57,105 nucleotides of DNA from Candidatus Yanofskyibacteriota bacterium. Lineage in GTDB: Bacteria > Patescibacteriota > Minisyncoccia > 2-02-FULL-40-12 > IGHO2-12-FULL-4. Both the position numbers and the translations under genes were made by a program. This document shows positions 1 to 7,088 of this stretch, piece by piece. The stretch is from the NCBI GenBank assembly GCA_016185525.1, contig JACPNK010000004.1:17712-74816 (forward strand). The letters are read 5' to 3'. The notes beneath the pieces were generated by a model. That model ran no database searches, was not told the DNA's origin, and saw only the letters and a list, made by a program, of their open reading frames with translations. Positions within the stretch are counted from its first letter, which is position 1; every line of letters starts with the position of its first letter.

Positions 1-138
1 TTATGCCCGCGCTTTCGCGATTGACCGTCAGCAAAGCCCCAGCAAGCTGCTTTCGCTTTTGGTGTTCCGTGCGATATCAACGGATTTCACCCCTACACCG
101 CACGTTCCGCTTGCCTCTGACTTGCTCTAGTTACAAGC

Positions 139-287
139 CGTGCCTCGCTACCGCTCGCCACGAAATTTTTAATTTTACAATTTTCTAATTTTCAATCAAT
201 TCTTAATGTTTTAATTTTTAAACATTTTAAATTCAATGAAAATTTTAAATTGAAAATTCTAAATTGTGCCGAACGAAAGTGAGGCAC
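139..287 (-). repeat. Short intervening sequence in 16S helix 21 region
   Basis: A ~149-base insertion lies between GGAAACGGCAA and CTTGTAACTAG of the 16S RNA (about E. coli 645). Its ends form an imperfect inverted repeat (139-160 against 266-287) that would extend the host helix. The interior is about 100 bases of A/T-rich low-complexity sequence built from AATTTTAAAATT-like units. The right arm shares the exact 16-mer CGTGCCTCGCTACCGC (139-154) with the helix 9 insertion at 2105-2120. By analogy with 23S intervening sequences, RNase III may cut it out; this is inference. Confidence 0.75.
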
Positions 288-604
288 AGATTGCCGTTTC
301 CGATGCGGCCTCACAGTTAAGCCATGAGATTTAACATCGGACTAGCAAAACCGGCTACTCGCTCTTTACGCCCAGTAATTCCGGATAACGCTTGGGGCCT
401 TCGTATTACCGCTCCTGCTGGCTAAAGTTACAACATAACTTAATTTTTATGTCTAACGTTGGACTATCTCACCATCCTTAAATAATTAAGGATGCTCAGC
501 GTATTATGGGAACTTAAAAATTCCCATCTCCAGGCACTTTCTAAGATTTCAAAAAAAGTGACTGGAAGTCTCTGAGGGGTTAATTTGTTCAAATTTTTGA
601 AGAC

Positions 605-633
605 TTGATTTTATACAAGTTACTATGTACAAT
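605..633 (+). promoter_or_regulatory. Promoter of the antisense intron gene
   Basis: TTGATT (605-610), a 17-base spacer and TACAAT (628-633) on the plus strand, inside the group I intron and opposite to rRNA transcription. A GGAGG ribosome binding site follows at 656-660. Confidence 0.55.
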
Positions 634-664
634 TTTGTGGCACATTACCAAAATTGGAGGCCTA

Positions 665-856
665 ATGATTTATTATATCCTCGAAGGTAAATGGTCAAAC
701 AGTATAGCGGAAACATCTGGAACAGAACTCCACATTTTCCAAGCATACTCTGATGAACATGCCACAGAAAAGGCGCAAAGTTATGCCAATGCCCTTCGAT
801 TCAAAATTTCAAAGTTGCTTAAAGTAACTGCGGTAGAAAGAGTAGAAGTAGAATAA
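665..856 (+). CDS. Small protein encoded antisense within the 16S group I intron
   Basis: 63 residues. I chose ATG 665, four bases after GGAGG at 656-660, over the longer frame from 605, whose first codons overlap the predicted promoter. The protein starts with a beta-like stretch (MIYYILEGKW), has a central helix-like part (DEHATEKAQSYANAL) and ends in a charged strand (VTAVERVEVE), so a small alpha/beta fold is plausible. I recognise no family; there is no LAGLIDADG, HNH or GIY-YIG motif. The gene lies wholly inside the intron at 422-1109 on the opposite strand, with its own promoter and an intrinsic terminator at 890-911. A complete set of expression signals argues that it is real, but it could be spurious. 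Confidence 0.6.
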   Translation: MIYYILEGKWSNSIAETSGTELHIFQAYSDEHATEKAQSYANALRFKISKLLKVTAVERVEVE

Positions 857-889
857 ATACAAAGAAAATCAAGGCCACAATCTTTCACT

Positions 890-911
890 GAGCTTGAAGC
901 TCGGTTTTTTT
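890..911 (+). terminator. Intrinsic terminator of the antisense intron gene
   Basis: GAGCT-TGA-AGCTC hairpin followed by GG and seven T, 34 bases after the stop codon of the 63-residue gene. Confidence 0.65.
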
Positions 912-1258
912 CTCCAAAAATTTGAACAAATCAACTTCCCTGCTGATTTTCCAGTAATTTTGTTAATAAAAACCAACAAAATTTTAATTCAGATTGTCAC
1001 CTCAAAGGGTACTGAATTATTAACTGGGTTTTCCAGCATATAAGCCAAGTTTTTCCTTATTGCCTTACAGCAATAGGTCGCGCCCCCGCCCGAAGTGGCG
1101 GGAGTTTCCACGAAGTTAGGAGCCCCTTATTCGCCAGGTACCGTCACTCCGCCAAAAGGCGGATTCTTCCCTGGCAAAAGCGGTTTACAACCCTAAGGCC
1201 TTCTTCCCGCACGCGGCGTCGCTCGATCAGGCTTTCGCCCATTGTCGAAATTTGTCCA

Positions 1259-1979
1259 CAATCACTTGTAGTATAGACTATGTCTTCTTCCCCAAAATAA
1301 TTGAGGAGCTAGCATATTATGGCCTCTAAAAAGAGCGCCATCCAAGTTTAACTAAACTTGAGTCGTTACGGGGTTAATGACCTCATAATTCTTTTTACCG
1401 CCTGCGCCTGAATTTATTTTCCTAATTTCCAGTGCCATGGAAAATAACTTTTCGAAATCTTTATCGGAGAGTGAACTTCTGATGTTCACTAGACCCTGAT
1501 CAAAGATATCAATCATGGCAAGCATTATTTTTGCTTGCCTTTGTTTAAGAATCAAATGCGGTAAAAGTCGCTCTAATACTCTTTTCAGATCTTCACGTTT
1601 CTGAATAACTAGTTCCGAAAGATTATGAGTTGGAGTGTATCTGACTGAACCAACCTTGCCCAAAGATTCTTGAAGCAGAAGCATTAAATTTTTATGCCTA
1701 ACATGCTGTGTAAAATTTATTTTCAATCTCACACGATATGGAAACCGGCGTCTATCTGGCCGCTTTTCTATAACAGCTACAATAGATCCGTCTCCATCAA
1801 GAAAACCGGCAATATATTGATCCGATACATTTTTTCCATTAACTTCCCACGGCGTTGTCTCCATATGGGGTATTATACTATAACCACTTATTTATGGTTA
1901 TAGTTGCTTATCCACAAAGAGGTTTCGCCGTTATAAGCTAGATTTTACTTCAACGTTACCGCTGAAGGAGACAAAATTT
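1259..1979 (-). mobile_element. Group I intron in 16S at E. coli ~328, encoding a LAGLIDADG endonuclease
   Basis: The 5' exon ends GGAACTGAGAT and intron GTCTC can pair with GAGAT, leaving a U-G wobble at the splice site. The core shows TAACGGCGAAACC (Q-like) near the 5' side, and ACGACT (R) and AAGACATAGTC (S) near the 3' end. The predicted 3' end is GATTG followed by TGGACAAATTTCGACAATGG, which aligns from about E. coli 358. The exon sequence for ~329-357 is therefore missing, which is abnormal (see findings). The sense-strand endonuclease ORF occupies 1352-1864. Confidence 0.8.
1352..1864 (-). CDS. LAGLIDADG homing endonuclease of the 16S intron
   Basis: 170 residues in the sense orientation of the host intron. 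The motif at residues 19-27 (AGFLDGDGS) is the LAGLIDADG helix with its metal-binding Asp. A second half-site repeat is not evident, so this is a single-motif enzyme expected to act as a homodimer. It would cut intron-less 16S alleles and promote intron spread (family knowledge). The ORF starts just downstream of the intron 5' structural elements, and a perfect hairpin CTATAACCA/TGGTTATAG precedes it. No Shine-Dalgarno sequence is seen at ATG 1864; a TATAAT occurs 8 bases upstream and might allow separate leaderless expression. Confidence 0.9.
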   Translation of the reverse strand: METTPWEVNGKNVSDQYIAGFLDGDGSIVAVIEKRPDRRRFPYRVRLKINFTQHVRHKNLMLLLQESLGKVGSVRYTPTHNLSELVIQKREDLKRVLERLLPHLILKQRQAKIMLAMIDIFDQGLVNIRSSLSDKDFEKLFSMALEIRKINSGAGGKKNYEVINPVTTQV

Positions 1980-2104
1980 ATCTCAGTTCCGTCGTTGGGG
2001 GCCGTGCTCTCACACCCCCTACCCGTCATAGCCTTGGTGAGCCATTACCTCGCCAACAAGCTGATAGGACATAGGCCGCTCACCGAGCAGATTGCTCCTT
2101 TAAT

Positions 2105-2226
2105 CGTGCCTCGCTACCGCGAGCCACTGGGCCAAAGTCTAAAGTCAAAAGTCTAAAGCCAGAAAATTCTTGCCTTAGTCTTTAGTCATTAAGCTTTAGT
2201 CAGTGACTCACAATAGTGAAGCACGA
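2105..2226 (-). repeat. Short intervening sequence in 16S helix 9, made of a solo palindromic element
   Basis: A ~120-base insertion between AATACCCAATGGCATCG and ATTAAAGGAGC of 16S. The outer arms (2107-2128 and 2201-2224) pair and extend helix 9. Inside, 2129-2203 is a copy of the TAAAGTC palindrome: units GACTAAAGACTAAGGC and TCTGGCTTTAGAC face each other. The same palindrome flanks the S23 gene at 27605-28016. The outer arm carries the 16-mer CGTGCCTCGCTACCGC, shared exactly with the helix 21 insertion. Confidence 0.8.
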
Positions 2227-2234
2227 TGCCATTG

Positions 2235-2266
<32 letters not shown>

Positions 2267-2401
2267 ATCTCGGTGGTACGTACCAATGTGTTACTAACTC
2301 GTTCGCCACTGTGCAGAGTATTGCTACCCTGCACCGTTCGACTTGCATGCATCATCCACGCCGCCAGCGTTCATCCTGAGCTAGGATCAAACTCTCAAAA
2401 T

Positions 2402-2440
2402 AATTCGTCTAAGCTTAGCCGAAAGCCAAAATTAGACGAA
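2402..2440 (-). other. Hairpin immediately upstream of 16S 5' end
   Basis: ATTCGTCTAA and TTAGACGAAT, separated by about 19 bases, form a 10-bp stem directly before the mature 16S start. It is a likely pre-rRNA processing structure (inference). Confidence 0.5.
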
Positions 2441-2503
2441 TAGTAAGTCTAGTTGACTGTAATAAATAACAACCTATTCAATTCTCAAAATGCTTTCCCT
2501 AAA

Positions 2504-2545
2504 GACAACCACGATTGAATCTTTAAAGATTCAATCGTGGTTGTC
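2504..2545 (-). repeat. Perfect 42-bp palindrome in the rRNA leader
   Basis: GACAACCACGATTGAATCTTT is followed directly by its exact reverse complement with no loop. It lies between the rRNA promoter and the 16S start, so the leader RNA would fold into a 20-bp hairpin, a good RNase III-type substrate. A role in rRNA maturation is inferred from position. Confidence 0.75.
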
Positions 2546-2583
2546 CACGCCAATCTAAATTGTCTTTCAATTCATTTCAGACA

Positions 2584-2611
2584 ATTCTAGCAAATGGAAA
2601 AACATTGTCAA
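2584..2611 (-). promoter_or_regulatory. rRNA promoter
   Basis: On the minus strand TTGACA (2611-2606), a 16-base spacer and TGC-TAGAAT (extended -10, 2589-2584). This is the best promoter match in the window and points at the 16S gene, with a leader of about 180 bases. Confidence 0.85.
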
Positions 2612-2625
2612 CCACCCCGTAGAAC

Positions 2626-2655
2626 AAAAAAAACAAAAAGAGGCCAATGACCTCT
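2626..2655 (-). terminator. Terminator after the 120-residue uncharacterised gene
   Basis: AGAGGtcattggCCTCT followed by TTTTTG and a T-rich run on the minus strand. It overlaps the stop codon and insulates the rRNA promoter just downstream. Confidence 0.7.
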
Positions 2656-3016
2656 AACTGACTGCCGCATCCATTATTTCTTCTATTCTATTTTTTCTGT
2701 CGGTTAATTCTTTCTCTGTCGGCAGTACCGGTACAACTTCGATATTTTTTCTGCTCCAACCCCGATACTCCAAACGCCTCTTCTTTATAATCTGCCCAAC
2801 TTCTTCAGCCAAATTTTTTAAACCGGGCAGACCCTCAATCAACAGCCACGACTTGTCGTCAACCTTGCGTACAAACAACTTGCGTGATGACAGCAACCAC
2901 CACTGACAGTCATTAAATTGCGCCCTAAAAGAAATCCCGAACTTGAACCAAAATATTTTACGATCTCGGCTTAATGCCAAAAGAATATCAATAAGTTCCG
3001 ATTCAAGTTCCAGCAT
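2654..3016 (-). CDS. Uncharacterised 120-residue protein
   Basis: I chose ATG 3016 because GGGGG lies about 7 bases upstream; a TTG at 3037 would add seven residues. The protein is soluble, with several Trp residues in the middle and a basic patch (KKRRLEYRGWSRKN) near residue 85. No signal peptide, membrane segment or known motif is visible. It is followed by a terminator and stands between a surface-protein gene and the rRNA promoter. Function unknown. Confidence 0.6.
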   Translation of the reverse strand: MLELESELIDILLALSRDRKIFWFKFGISFRAQFNDCQWWLLSSRKLFVRKVDDKSWLLIEGLPGLKNLAEEVGQIIKKRRLEYRGWSRKNIEVVPVLPTEKELTDRKNRIEEIMDAAVS

Positions 3017-3089
3017 AATCGTCAACCCCCAAAACAAAGAACAGGTACCACCAGACTATTTGAATAATAAAAATCAGTCAAACTGTATA

Positions 3090-3119
3090 AAAATAAAAAA
3101 GGGCACTGTGGGATGCCCT
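3090..3119 (-). terminator. Terminator after the Asn-rich secreted protein
   Basis: GGGCA-tcccacag-TGCCC followed by TTTTTTATTTTT on the minus strand. Confidence 0.75.
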
Positions 3120-3135
3120 ATGACTGTGACTTAAG

Positions 3136-4479
3136 TTAATTATTTGGAGGCGGTTGAGGCAAAGGCGGCAGAACAGGTTGTGGGGGCCTGTTGCTGTTGC
3201 CGTTACCGCTATTATGAGTATTGTTGGCGCTACCGTTGCCAACATTTACAACCGGATCAGGCGACGGCTCTCTCGGCGGCCCAACTGTCGGTGGCACAGT
3301 CGGATTACCCGCCGTACCGCCGCTGTTATTATTTGTAGATGCCTGATTCTGTGCCTGTCCTTGATTCTGTTGATTGCTATTATTATTGCTGTTAGTTCCT
3401 GTATTGCTGTTTCTATTGTCATTGCTAGCCGAATTATTTGAAGTATTAGTGCTGGTTACTCCGACATTAGTCGGATTGTCGTTTTGATTGTTGTTAACAC
3501 TGGAATTTTTGTTATCATTGCTGGCGCTTGCGCCACTATTGCTGTTTGCGCCGCTGACGGCCGTATTGGTATTGTTGGCCGTGCTGTTTGCCGAATTGCT
3601 GGCATTGCTGTTACCGCCTTGAGCGTTGCCGCCCTGCGCATTTCCGCCTTGTGCAGTATTACTTGCTGTATTGTTACCGCCTTGCAAACTGCTGGCAACA
3701 TCTATGACTGGGTTGTTCTGGACATTGGCGTTATTGGTATTACTAAGAGCTGGGTTGCTCGTCAAAGTTTGAGTAAGATTAAAAACCACTCCGTCTAAAT
3801 CTGTACCGCCACGGCCTCTAAAAGCAGCTATGCCGCTGAAAACCGAACTTGTTATGCCGGTTGTATACAAGACAAACCTATCAAGTTTTGTAAAGCCGTC
3901 ATTTCTCGGCCTTTGCAAGTTAACAACATTTTCTAAATTCTGCTGACTTGTTTTTTGATTGAGCGATAAAAATTCCAAAAACTTTCCCTGCTGTTCAATT
4001 TGCTTTTCCTGCAACTCTTGCTGTTTTTTCTGGTAGTCTGACATCTGGTCAAAGTAGCGGTCCAAAATATGACCCGCCATCTTCTCTGCGTCTTTTACTA
4101 CAACCACTGTTTCTTGAGTTAATCCCTCGGCTGGCATCGCCGTCTGTTGGATCCTGATCTTACCAACAATTACCTCATTCCCACATTGGGCATATTTTAT
4201 ATTTCCGTCTTCGTCTGCCAAGACTCTTGTTCCCGGTGTCAAAAGGAAAGCCTTAAAACTACCCGCCAGTTCCATAACTACTTGGGTTAAATCTTCAAGG
4301 GTGTAAAAACCTAATTCCGGATGCTCCTTGGCTAATCGGTTAAACATTAACGGATTATTTTCGGGCGTATAAATTTCAACACGATCCACTTTTCCTGTTG
4401 CTCTTTGACCTTGAGCAGACACGGGGAAACTCCCAAGAAATAAAGCAAAGACTAAGCCAAGCGCCAGATTTTTTCTCAT
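3136..4479 (-). CDS. Secreted Asn/Ser-rich protein (distal half of a fused frame)
   Basis: The frame from ATG 4479 gives 447 residues and has its own signals: AAGGAG six bases upstream and a signal peptide (MRKNLALGLVFALFLGSFPVSA). The first ~240 residues form a folded region with a Gln/Lys-rich coiled segment (YQKKQQELQEKQIEQQ). After a short hydrophobic stretch near residue 235, the C-terminal ~190 residues are low complexity: Asn/Ser/Thr/Gly with three AQGGN repeats and a Pro-rich tail. No family recognised. The upstream reading frame runs into this start without a stop (see the entry at 3136-6090), so this is either an independent gene or the C-terminal half of a fusion. An extracytoplasmic surface role is likely. 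Confidence 0.65.
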   Translation of the reverse strand: MRKNLALGLVFALFLGSFPVSAQGQRATGKVDRVEIYTPENNPLMFNRLAKEHPELGFYTLEDLTQVVMELAGSFKAFLLTPGTRVLADEDGNIKYAQCGNEVIVGKIRIQQTAMPAEGLTQETVVVVKDAEKMAGHILDRYFDQMSDYQKKQQELQEKQIEQQGKFLEFLSLNQKTSQQNLENVVNLQRPRNDGFTKLDRFVLYTTGITSSVFSGIAAFRGRGGTDLDGVVFNLTQTLTSNPALSNTNNANVQNNPVIDVASSLQGGNNTASNTAQGGNAQGGNAQGGNSNASNSANSTANNTNTAVSGANSNSGASASNDNKNSSVNNNQNDNPTNVGVTSTNTSNNSASNDNRNSNTGTNSNNNSNQQNQGQAQNQASTNNNSGGTAGNPTVPPTVGPPREPSPDPVVNVGNGSANNTHNSGNGNSNRPPQPVLPPLPQPPPNN

Positions 4480-6090
4480 TTTTTTCTCCTTTTTTGTTTG
4501 TTGTTTTTGTTTTCTTTGTTTTTGGTTTTTTGATTCACGCCGGGTTGTCCGGTCAGTCTTCATCGCTCTGAAATTGTTTGCAAATACTCCCAAAAGTAAA
4601 ATACCCAAAAATGACACCGGCAAAAATCTACCCAAGTCCGCTAAACCAGCTAATCCTGCTTTTTTAACTTCTGTTTTTTTCTTCTCTTCTTTCTTCAAAC
4701 TTACAATTTGGGAGTTGTTTTTTGTCTCGTTTTTTCGTTCCAGACTGGTTAATCTTGCTTCAAAAAAAGTAGTTGAATTTTTAACTTCAGAATACATTTC
4801 CCTAATATTCGCGAGTTCGGCCGACTGAACAATGCTTTTCTTTTGTAAAATTCTGACCTTGGCAGATTCTGCCGTAATTTGTTCCTTAAGCTGGATATTT
4901 TCTTTTTGAAGTTTTTCCGAGTCATTTCTTGTGACTCGCAACACCTGCGTCAGCGCAAATTCTCTCTCCTGATTTTGTCTTTGTTGTTCCGCCAAAGCGG
5001 AGCCCATCAGGATGATTTGCGTTTCAAGTTCTTCTATTTTTTTCTGTTTTTGAGCCAGCTGGTCAGATTGATTTACAGTCGCTTGTTTCAAAACGGAAAT
5101 TTCTTCGGCAATCAGCGAGTTGGTTTTTCTCAAGTCAACCATGTTGCGATAAAAAACTTCCTGCGCAACCTGATTGTCGCAATAAATATTAAGTCCGGTC
5201 GTTTGTTGTTGCCCCTGCCTTCCCACAAAGGAAGAAGCAACATTCAAACTGCTGGACATAATAAAATTGGAAGCAATCAAGTTGCCGTAACGCAAACCCA
5301 TACTGACAAATGGAATAGAGTTTATAATTTCTTTTTTTAACCTTCCTCTTGTTTTCTCAAAAAAGGTTACCTCCGCTTTGTCGTAGCCCTCTTCAGTTAA
5401 AACAGTCCCTTTGTGGCCAAGCTCCGAGGAATTTGCAACCAGATAAATCAGCTTTTCAATTTTTTTGTCCGTTTCTGAATTTTTCTTTACATACCTGACG
5501 CCATTTCCCCCGTCCTTAAATACCGCCCCCTTGGGCTGAAAATTTTCCTGATCTACATTGTTTACCTCTCTCTGTTCCCAAACCATTCCAAGGGGACCCC
5601 TTGGATAAAAAATATGACTGCCATCGTGGCACAAAAGAAAAAATCTTTTTTCTTTATACTTTGCAAGTTTTGCGACATCATCCGACTTCGTAATCAAGGC
5701 AACCAATTTCTGTTCTCCCACAAGAACAAAAGAGTTGATCTGCTTTGAATCTTTGTCAAAGTAATGAAGCGTTGAAGCAAGAGTTTTCGCAACTATTTTT
5801 TCTTTTCCGTTATCATTAGCGGTTACAACCAGTTCCCACGAATTGCCGGTTTCCGCGCCGACATTTCTTAATTCCTTAAGCTCTTCCGGCATGGAAGAAA
5901 CAACAACAATATATTCTGCTGACCTAGAATCAAACTCCGGCACAACCGTATTTTTATTCTTTTCCTTTACCTCAAAAGGTAAACGCCTTAGGGCGTCAAG
6001 TTCGGAAATACGATAATTAGTGTTGCCAAAAACAGACACACCAAAAAACCCAAGAACAAACCACACAAACAAAAAGCCTTTTTTCAGCAT
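3136..6090 (-). CDS. 984-residue open frame: secreted coiled-coil protein fused in frame to a second secreted protein
   Basis: Start ATG 6090 has AAGGAAA about six bases upstream and a signal peptide (residues 1-22). Residues 23-330 are a globular part, 330-490 a long coiled coil rich in Lys, Glu and Gln, and about 500-520 a C-terminal membrane segment (FLPVSFLGILLLGVF), followed by a very basic tail (RRESKNQKQRKQKQQTKKEKK). The frame then continues without a stop into a second signal peptide at residue 538. A protein with N-out coiled coil, membrane anchor and basic cytoplasmic tail is a sensible end at ~537. The loss of a stop codon, or an indel in the A-rich joint, is the simplest reading. 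Function unknown. Confidence 0.6.
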   Translation of the reverse strand: MLKKGFLFVWFVLGFFGVSVFGNTNYRISELDALRRLPFEVKEKNKNTVVPEFDSRSAEYIVVVSSMPEELKELRNVGAETGNSWELVVTANDNGKEKIVAKTLASTLHYFDKDSKQINSFVLVGEQKLVALITKSDDVAKLAKYKEKRFFLLCHDGSHIFYPRGPLGMVWEQREVNNVDQENFQPKGAVFKDGGNGVRYVKKNSETDKKIEKLIYLVANSSELGHKGTVLTEEGYDKAEVTFFEKTRGRLKKEIINSIPFVSMGLRYGNLIASNFIMSSSLNVASSFVGRQGQQQTTGLNIYCDNQVAQEVFYRNMVDLRKTNSLIAEEISVLKQATVNQSDQLAQKQKKIEELETQIILMGSALAEQQRQNQEREFALTQVLRVTRNDSEKLQKENIQLKEQITAESAKVRILQKKSIVQSAELANIREMYSEVKNSTTFFEARLTSLERKNETKNNSQIVSLKKEEKKKTEVKKAGLAGLADLGRFLPVSFLGILLLGVFANNFRAMKTDRTTRRESKNQKQRKQKQQTKKEKKMRKNLALGLVFALFLGSFPVSAQGQRATGKVDRVEIYTPENNPLMFNRLAKEHPELGFYTLEDLTQVVMELAGSFKAFLLTPGTRVLADEDGNIKYAQCGNEVIVGKIRIQQTAMPAEGLTQETVVVVKDAEKMAGHILDRYFDQMSDYQKKQQELQEKQIEQQGKFLEFLSLNQKTSQQNLENVVNLQRPRNDGFTKLDRFVLYTTGITSSVFSGIAAFRGRGGTDLDGVVFNLTQTLTSNPALSNTNNANVQNNPVIDVASSLQGGNNTASNTAQGGNAQGGNAQGGNSNASNSANSTANNTNTAVSGANSNSGASASNDNKNSSVNNNQNDNPTNVGVTSTNTSNNSASNDNRNSNTGTNSNNNSNQQNQGQAQNQASTNNNSGGTAGNPTVPPTVGPPREPSPDPVVNVGNGSANNTHNSGNGNSNRPPQPVLPPLPQPPPNN

Positions 6091-6126
6091 ACTTTTTCCT
6101 TGTTGTCAAAGATGCTTTGTAAGGAG

Positions 6127-6155
6127 ATGGTATATTAAGTTGACATTTGTGTCAA
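6127..6155 (-). promoter_or_regulatory. Possible promoter with palindromic operator-like site
   Basis: TTGACA at 6155-6150 on the minus strand is half of the perfect inverted repeat TTGACA-caaa-TGTCAA. TATACC (spacer 15) or TACCAT (spacer 17) could be the -10. The palindrome over the -35 could be a repressor site; this is inference. Confidence 0.4.
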
Positions 6156-6197
6156 GCCCGTACACATTAATCCAAGGGCCGCCCTTGAATTAATTAA

Positions 6198-6221
6198 AAA
6201 ATCACCCCAGGGGGTGATTTT
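6198..6221. terminator. Hairpin terminator between surface-protein genes
   Basis: AAAATCACCCC-ag-GGGGTGATTTT, flanked by A/T runs on both sides, downstream of the gene ending at 6248. It can act on either strand. Confidence 0.7.
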
Positions 6222-6247
6222 CAATTTTACTGCTACACTAGGCTTCA

Positions 6248-6985
6248 CTACTTGTTGTAGTACCCACAATCTCTTTCAGCAACCGCAGCTGCGCTCGAAT
6301 AAGAATTCCAAGATGCCTCAGATCCTGTAAAAGCACCCCGCGAACTTGCGGACCCAAAGGATTCATGCCCTGGCTGTGACGGTCCGGTCATCTGGCTACT
6401 CGACTTGCCACTAGAACTACCGGAGTCTCGAGAGCTACTGGTACTGGGGTTTGACGATCTGTCTACATTATCCGCCTTTTCAACTTTGTAAACCATTGAT
6501 CTCTTAACTATAAAACTACTACCATCACTTTCCTTAATTCCAATCATCCCGTCGTGTCTTTCTTCTGGAGATCCGTTTACGTACTCAAACGGTAAAGCTG
6601 TCCCCCTTGATACTTCCTGTCCATCCTTCATAAAAACGACAGGTTCTCCCTCTAATATCGTAGGACCATCAACCCAACTTGCTCCTATTGGTGTTAGCTT
6701 TTCTTTTTGTTGACTGCATTGACTGGATGTCTTTTGTCCACCAGCAACAGAAACAGAAGAATCTCCTGATTGATAACTACAACAATGCCCGTTTTCAAAC
6801 CCACCAGCATTTATTTCTTGAACCAACTTATCAACATTGACATTGTTGAACTCATATATAATATTTTTTAATTTTTCTGCAGTTTCTATATCCCCCTCCC
6901 TCTTCTTTGTTTCTATAAGCGATTGTGTTAAGTAGGTTATTTTTTGCATTAAAACTCGTATTTCATTTTCTCTTGTATCCAACAT
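6248..6985 (-). CDS. Uncharacterised Ser-rich protein
   Basis: 245 residues; ATG 6985 follows AAAGGAGAAAACC. The N-terminal ~60 residues are helical and likely coiled coil (MLDTRENEIRVLMQKITYLTQ). A Cys/Ser/Gln-rich stretch follows at ~68-95 with CC and C residues. Residues ~100-170 look like a small beta domain, with the last ~75 residues a Ser/Gly-rich disordered tail. There is no signal peptide. No known domain recognised. It is expressed from its own promoter (7046-7074) with a hairpin leader, and ends before a strong terminator, so it is a single-gene unit. Confidence 0.65.
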   Translation of the reverse strand: MLDTRENEIRVLMQKITYLTQSLIETKKREGDIETAEKLKNIIYEFNNVNVDKLVQEINAGGFENGHCCSYQSGDSSVSVAGGQKTSSQCSQQKEKLTPIGASWVDGPTILEGEPVVFMKDGQEVSRGTALPFEYVNGSPEERHDGMIGIKESDGSSFIVKRSMVYKVEKADNVDRSSNPSTSSSRDSGSSSGKSSSQMTGPSQPGHESFGSASSRGAFTGSEASWNSYSSAAAVAERDCGYYNK

Positions 6986-7018
6986 GGTTTTCTCCTTTTT
7001 TTGTTTTTGTTAAGTTTC

Positions 7019-7040
7019 TCAGCCCACGAAAATTGGGCTG
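7019..7040 (-). other. 5'-UTR hairpin of the Ser-rich protein gene
   Basis: CAGCCCA-attttcg-TGGGCTG on the minus strand, between promoter and ribosome binding site. Possible mRNA stability or regulatory element. Confidence 0.45.
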
Positions 7041-7045
7041 TCTCA

Positions 7046-7074
7046 TTAGTAGACTTTTTAATAAGTTTTGTCAA
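7046..7074 (-). promoter_or_regulatory. Promoter of the Ser-rich protein gene
   Basis: TTGACA (7074-7069), 17-base spacer, TACTAA (7051-7046) on the minus strand. Confidence 0.55.
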
Positions 7075-7088
7075 GTAGCTGCGCTGGT

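Larger units (their letters stand above)
422..1109 (-). mobile_element. Group I intron at 16S position ~516
   Basis: The insertion separates CTAACTTCGT from (G)CCAGCAGGAGCGG, which is the classical S516 site. The minus strand contains group I core elements: AATCAGCAGGGAA (P/Q-like), CAGAGACT (R) and GAGATAGTCC (S), which can form P7. Exon TCGTG can pair with intron CGCGA, placing a U-G wobble at U516. The exact border is ambiguous by one base, because a G occurs at both ends. It carries no ORF on its own strand; instead an antisense small gene sits at 665-856. Mobility is likely but no endonuclease is recognised. Confidence 0.85.

Noticed and set aside
3-188. Short plus-strand ORF inside 16S
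   Set aside because: Antisense to rRNA and the helix 21 insertion, with no start signals; unlike the intron gene at 665 it lacks promoter and terminator.
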